In this document: piece by piece, positions 61,295-64,000 of the stretch
Position numbering within the stretch: the first letter of the stretch is position 1
Layout: each line of letters opens with the position of its first letter
NCBI GenBank assembly: GCA_009886115.1
Contig: VFJJ01000018.1
Coordinates: 46,116 to 110,115 of the forward strand
Length of the DNA stretch: 64,000 nucleotides
Reading direction: 5' to 3'
DNA from: Actinomycetota bacterium
GTDB lineage: Bacteria; Actinomycetota; Acidimicrobiia; IMCC26256; VFJJ01
Program-made: the position numbers and the translations under genes
The notes under the pieces: generated by a model
Seen by the model: only the letters and a program-made list of their open reading frames with translations
Database searches by the model: none
What the model was told of the DNA's origin: nothing

Positions 61295-61834
61295 ATGAGC
61301 GCACAGCGGTTTCCCGTCGAGGCCGCACAGATCATGCTGTTCGCGCGGGCCATAGGAGATCCCAACCCGATCTACAGCGACGAAGACCACGCCCTGGCCA
61401 GCGAGGTCGGTTCGGTCATCGCCCCACCGACCTTCGTGCAATCGAGCGCACAGCACGACCCCGATTACCACCTCCGTCCGAAGATCGGGGAGCCCTGGTT
61501 CGGCTCGGGGCGCGAGCCGACGGGGGTGCCCCGCCAGCTCCGGAACGGCAGCGGTGGTGGTGGTGGTGGTGGCGGTGGTGGCGGTGGGCTGCATGCCGAG
61601 CAGCACTACCAGTACCACCGGCCGCTCCGGGCCGGCGACACGCTCTCCGCCGTCACCCGTCCTGGAGCGACCTGGGAGAAGGTCGGGCGCCGTTCGGGCT
61701 CCCTGCATTTCAGCGAGACCATCACCGAGTACCGCGACGCCGCCACCGGCGAGCTGGTGGTGACCGCCCGGGCCGTCGGCGTCCGCACCGAGCGTGCCGT
61801 GACGCAGGATCCTCCAGCCTCACGGGAGGCGTGA
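61295..61834 (+). CDS. Hot-dog dehydratase subunit, HadA-like, with poly-Gly tract
   Basis: 179 residues from ATG 61295 (CGGAGC upstream; ATG 61280 also possible). FPVEAAQIMLFARAIGDPNP and the following IYSDEDHA show a hot-dog with GDPNPIY, in which the usual His is Tyr, as in the non-catalytic partner of heterodimeric hydratases. The second half HYQYHRPLRAGDTLSAVTRP and FSETITEYRDAATGELVVTA completes the fold. In the middle lies a run of twelve glycines from a GGT/GGC repeat (61555-61590). It is followed by the catalytic partner two bases after its stop. Confidence 0.8.
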   Translation: MSAQRFPVEAAQIMLFARAIGDPNPIYSDEDHALASEVGSVIAPPTFVQSSAQHDPDYHLRPKIGEPWFGSGREPTGVPRQLRNGSGGGGGGGGGGGGLHAEQHYQYHRPLRAGDTLSAVTRPGATWEKVGRRSGSLHFSETITEYRDAATGELVVTARAVGVRTERAVTQDPPASREA

Positions 61835-61836
61835 CG

Positions 61837-62271
61837 ATGGCGCTCTCGGCGAGTGATCTCTGCGTTGGCGACGAGCGGACGGCCGTCGTCGTCGACAACC
61901 TCACGCGCACGCAGCTCGTCCAGTACGCCGGCGCCTCGGGCGATTACAACCCGCTCCACACCGACGAGGTGTACACGACCCAGGTGGCCGGGTACCCGAG
62001 CGTGTTCGCCCACGGGATGCTCAGCATGGGCGCCACCGCACGGATCATCACCGACTGGGTGGGCGACGGGCGACTGCTCAGCTATGGCGTCCGCTTCGTC
62101 AAACAGGTGTGGCCCGGTGACACCCTCACCGCCCGGGCGACCGTCGTCGCCGTGCAGGTCCCGGCCCAAGGGAGCGGCGACCATCCGGTCGTCGAGCTCG
62201 CGGTCGTCACAACCAACCAGCACGGCGAGGAGGTCGTCACCGGGACGGCCACCGCCCGCCTCGATCCCTGA
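61837..62271 (+). CDS. MaoC-family enoyl-CoA hydratase, catalytic (HadB-like)
   Basis: 144 residues from ATG 61837. LVQYAGASGDYNPLHTDEVY carries the R-hydratase motif with Asp36, Asn38 and His41, so it should be active. VFAHGMLSMGATARIITDWV and QVWPGDTLTARATVV fit the hot-dog. It starts 2 bases after its HadA-like partner, as in HadAB or ChsH1/ChsH2-like heteromers. It would hydrate a 2-enoyl-CoA with R stereochemistry. The acyl-CoA synthetase follows after 3 bases. Confidence 0.88.
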   Translation: MALSASDLCVGDERTAVVVDNLTRTQLVQYAGASGDYNPLHTDEVYTTQVAGYPSVFAHGMLSMGATARIITDWVGDGRLLSYGVRFVKQVWPGDTLTARATVVAVQVPAQGSGDHPVVELAVVTTNQHGEEVVTGTATARLDP

Positions 62272-62274
62272 ACG

Positions 62275-63729
62275 ATGGGCACCGGGTCGGGGGATGTCAT
62301 CGTCGGCGAGACCACGACGTGGTCGGAGCTGTTCGCTCGCCGGATGACCTCGCCCGAGCCCGCGGTCGTCACCAGCGGGGCGACGTGGAGCGGTATCGAG
62401 CTTGGTGCCCGTGCCGCGGGGGCGGCCGACTGGCTCGACCAGATCGGCGTGCCGGCAACGGGACCCGTCCCAGCGCTGGTCACGACCAGGGCCGACTCGT
62501 TCGCGCTCACGATCGGGGCGCTGGGCTCGGGCCGGCACCTGGCGCCCCTCGGGCCCCGGCTCACCGAGCGCGAGCTCCTGGCCTGTCTCGCGGGCCTGGC
62601 CGCTCCGGTGCTCGTGGCCGAGGCCGACGTGGCCGACCACGCCCGGGCCGTGGGACGGGCCGCGGGCATGCGCGTCGAGATCGTCCCGGCGTTCGTCGCC
62701 TCGTCGCGACCGCTCGACCTCGACCACGGTGTCGACGACATCGCTGCGATCATCCACACCTCCGGGACGAGCGGACTCCCCAAGCCCGTCGCCTACCGGC
62801 AGCACCGCATGGCCCTGCGTACCCGGGTCAACGCCGGGCTCATCATGCTCGGGCCCGGATCGCTCTACGCCTCGGCATCGCCCTTCCACCACATCGCCGG
62901 GCTGGGGTTGCTCTTCGTGGCCCTGGGCGCAGGTGCAGCGCTGGTACCGCTGCCCCGCTTCACCGTCGACGCGTTCACGGAGATCGTCGAGCTCGGCGTC
63001 ACCCACGCCGTGCTCGTCCCGACGATGGTCGAGGTTCTGCTCGACGAGGGGCGCCTGGTCCCTGGACGGCTGCGGCTGCTGCACTACGGGGCGTCGCCCA
63101 TCAGCCCGGCGACGCTGCGCCGGATGCTCGACGCGCTCCCTGGAGTGGCGCTGGCGCAGATCTACGGCCAGACCGAGGGCAGCCCCATCGCGTGCCTCAC
63201 CGCGGCCGATCACGAGCTGGCCGCGAGCGGGCGCGACGACCTGCTCGGCTCCGCTGGCCGGGCCGCACCCGGGGTGGAGGTCGTGATCGCCGATCCCGAC
63301 GCTCGGGGTGTGGGCGAGGTCTGGGCTCGAGCCGACCACCTGTTCCAGCCCGACGCCGACGGCTGGCTGCGTACCGGTGATCTCGGCCGGCTCGACAGCG
63401 ACGGCTACCTGTTCCTCAACGGCCGCAAGGGCGACATGATCATCCGAGGCGGCGAGAACGTGTATCCCGCCGAGGTCGAGGGGGTCATCGGCGCCCATCC
63501 CGGCGTGGCCGAGGTGGCGGTGGTGGGCGCGCCCGATGCTCGGCTGGGCCAACGGGTACTGGCCTACGTGGTCGCGGCCGATCGTGCGGCTCCGCCCGAT
63601 CCCGAGGCCTTGCGCGTCCATGCCCGCCAAGGCCTCGCGGGCTTCAAGGTCCCGGCCGAGTGGGTGTTCATCGATGCGCTACCGCGCAATGCGGCGGGCA
63701 AGGTGCTGCGAAGGGAGCTTCCAACGTGA
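62275..63729 (+). CDS. Acyl-CoA synthetase (AMP-binding, ANL family)
   Basis: 484 residues from ATG 62275. Adenylation motifs: IIHTSGTSGLPKPVAYRQH (P-loop), YGQTEGSPIACL, DGWLRTGDLGRLDSDGYLFL, GRKGDMIIRGGENVYPAEVE and the catalytic Lys in NAAGKVLRREL. It activates a carboxylic acid via the acyl-adenylate to acyl-CoA. The N-terminal 110 residues are shorter than in long-chain ligases. It closes a run with the hydratase pair, and its stop overlaps the next gene (GTGA at 63726-63729). Confidence 0.92.
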   Translation: MGTGSGDVIVGETTTWSELFARRMTSPEPAVVTSGATWSGIELGARAAGAADWLDQIGVPATGPVPALVTTRADSFALTIGALGSGRHLAPLGPRLTERELLACLAGLAAPVLVAEADVADHARAVGRAAGMRVEIVPAFVASSRPLDLDHGVDDIAAIIHTSGTSGLPKPVAYRQHRMALRTRVNAGLIMLGPGSLYASASPFHHIAGLGLLFVALGAGAALVPLPRFTVDAFTEIVELGVTHAVLVPTMVEVLLDEGRLVPGRLRLLHYGASPISPATLRRMLDALPGVALAQIYGQTEGSPIACLTAADHELAASGRDDLLGSAGRAAPGVEVVIADPDARGVGEVWARADHLFQPDADGWLRTGDLGRLDSDGYLFLNGRKGDMIIRGGENVYPAEVEGVIGAHPGVAEVAVVGAPDARLGQRVLAYVVAADRAAPPDPEALRVHARQGLAGFKVPAEWVFIDALPRNAAGKVLRRELPT

Positions 63730-64000
63730 GCGATCGAGCTCGAGGGCCCCGGTGGGGCGCGGTGTTGCCGGGCGACCGGCCGGTCGATCCCGACGGCATG
63801 GCCGTCGGCCGCTCGGTGGCTGAGGCCGGCTACGACGAGCTGTGGACGGGCGAAGTGGCTGGCCTCGACGCGGTCACCACCCTGGCGCTCGCCGGGGCCG
63901 GGGCCCGGGCGCTCGCGTTCGCGCTCCCGCTCCCGCTCCGAGCGGATCGGTCGCCAACCTCGCCAACCTCGCCAACCTCGCCAACCTCGCCAACCTCGCC
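63726..64000 (+). CDS. LLM-class oxidoreductase start, disrupted by a 9-bp repeat (partial)
   Basis: GTG 63726 overlaps the synthetase stop. The visible frame reads RWGAVLPGDRPVDPDGMAVG then SVAEAGYDELWTGEVAGLDA, the opening of a luciferase-like F420 enzyme. After ALAGAGARALAFALPLPLRA the sequence turns into Ser-Pro-Thr repeats from a tandem 9-bp unit. Family members here show a conserved LGTGI strand, so the repeat is either an insertion or a low-complexity break. The gene continues off the window; its state cannot be judged. Confidence 0.55.
   Translation, partial: MSDRARGPRWGAVLPGDRPVDPDGMAVGRSVAEAGYDELWTGEVAGLDAVTTLALAGAGARALAFALPLPLRADRSPTSPTSPTSPTSPTS
63951..64000 (+). repeat. 9-bp tandem repeat TCGCCAACC running off the window
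   Basis: Five exact copies and a partial one, ending at the window edge. Its full length is unknown. In frame it codes Ser-Pro-Thr. Confidence 0.9.

Overview
The window is high-GC DNA with dense, overlapping genes, GTG starts and ATGA/GTGA stop-start overlaps. The gene content is that of an actinobacterium: mycothione reductase, a mycofactocin-coupled-type SDR, F420-type luciferase-like oxidoreductases, an MprAB-like two-component system, and many acyl-CoA dehydrogenases, crotonases, SDRs and hot-dog dehydratases. The mix points to a lipid- or steroid-degrading lineage, most likely Acidimicrobiia or a relative. That placement is inference from gene content. I saw no rRNA, tRNA, CRISPR array, phage or complete insertion sequence.

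Layout. 1-3.7 kb: mycothione reductase, then a copper-type CopC/YcnI region that looks partly decayed. 3.8-7.5 kb: an operon of enoyl-CoA hydratase, 2,4-dienoyl-CoA-reductase-like SDR, DUF7064/7065-like protein and KshA-like Rieske oxygenase. 7.6-12.6 kb: a two-gene unit with a free-standing glutamyl-tRNA-reductase dimerisation-like domain, then SDRs, a MarR regulator and a 3-hydroxyisobutyrate-dehydrogenase-like enzyme. 12.8-18.8 kb: a PASTA-type Ser/Thr kinase, a crotonase, and a fasciclin lipoprotein paired with a membrane molybdopterin oxidoreductase. 18.8-35 kb: a catabolic island with four COG2159 amidohydrolases across the window (three of them here), a D-aminoacylase-like enzyme, a CaiB CoA-transferase, a two-subunit acyl-CoA dehydrogenase, a TauD dioxygenase, plus a DUF4143 ATPase, a Uma2 nuclease-like protein and several gene remnants. 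35-38 kb: a large SEC-C protein and a cupin. 38.2-44.6 kb, minus strand: HerA, SbcD, SbcC and a NurA-like nuclease in one transcriptional direction. 44.7-47 kb: a single-chain fusion of two acyl-CoA dehydrogenases. 47.2-53.6 kb: a secreted RTX-repeat protein, then a MerB-like protein, a DUF35 protein, an SCP2-type thiolase and an amidohydrolase. 53.8-64 kb: a secreted His/Gly-rich protein, a response regulator and histidine kinase, an F420-type oxidoreductase, and a second acyl-CoA/hydratase cluster ending in an acyl-CoA synthetase and a partial luciferase-like gene.

How it works together. Most genes fit stepwise oxidation of CoA-activated side chains or rings: activation (synthetase, CoA-transferase), dehydrogenation (two-subunit dehydrogenases), hydration (crotonases, MaoC pairs), SDR oxidation, and thiolase or retro-aldol cleavage (SCP2 thiolase with DUF35). 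The Rieske and TauD oxygenases would supply ring or side-chain hydroxylation. The HerA-SbcD-SbcC-NurA block is a DNA-end-processing set arranged as in archaea.

Structure not explained by genes. (1) A palindromic intergenic element occurs twice, at 42.8 and 57.95 kb, in near-identical form. (2) Many unrelated 9-bp tandem repeats lie in coding and intergenic DNA. One encodes the Ser-His-Asp linker of the fused dehydrogenase, and one runs off the right edge inside a gene. (3) Several genes are broken: a YcnI remnant, an internally deleted CopC-CopD, a VOC gene with GTC where its start codon should be, a GNAT fragment, and a frameshifted, truncated thioesterase. (4) A perfect 36-bp duplication flanks the start region of the DUF4143 ATPase.
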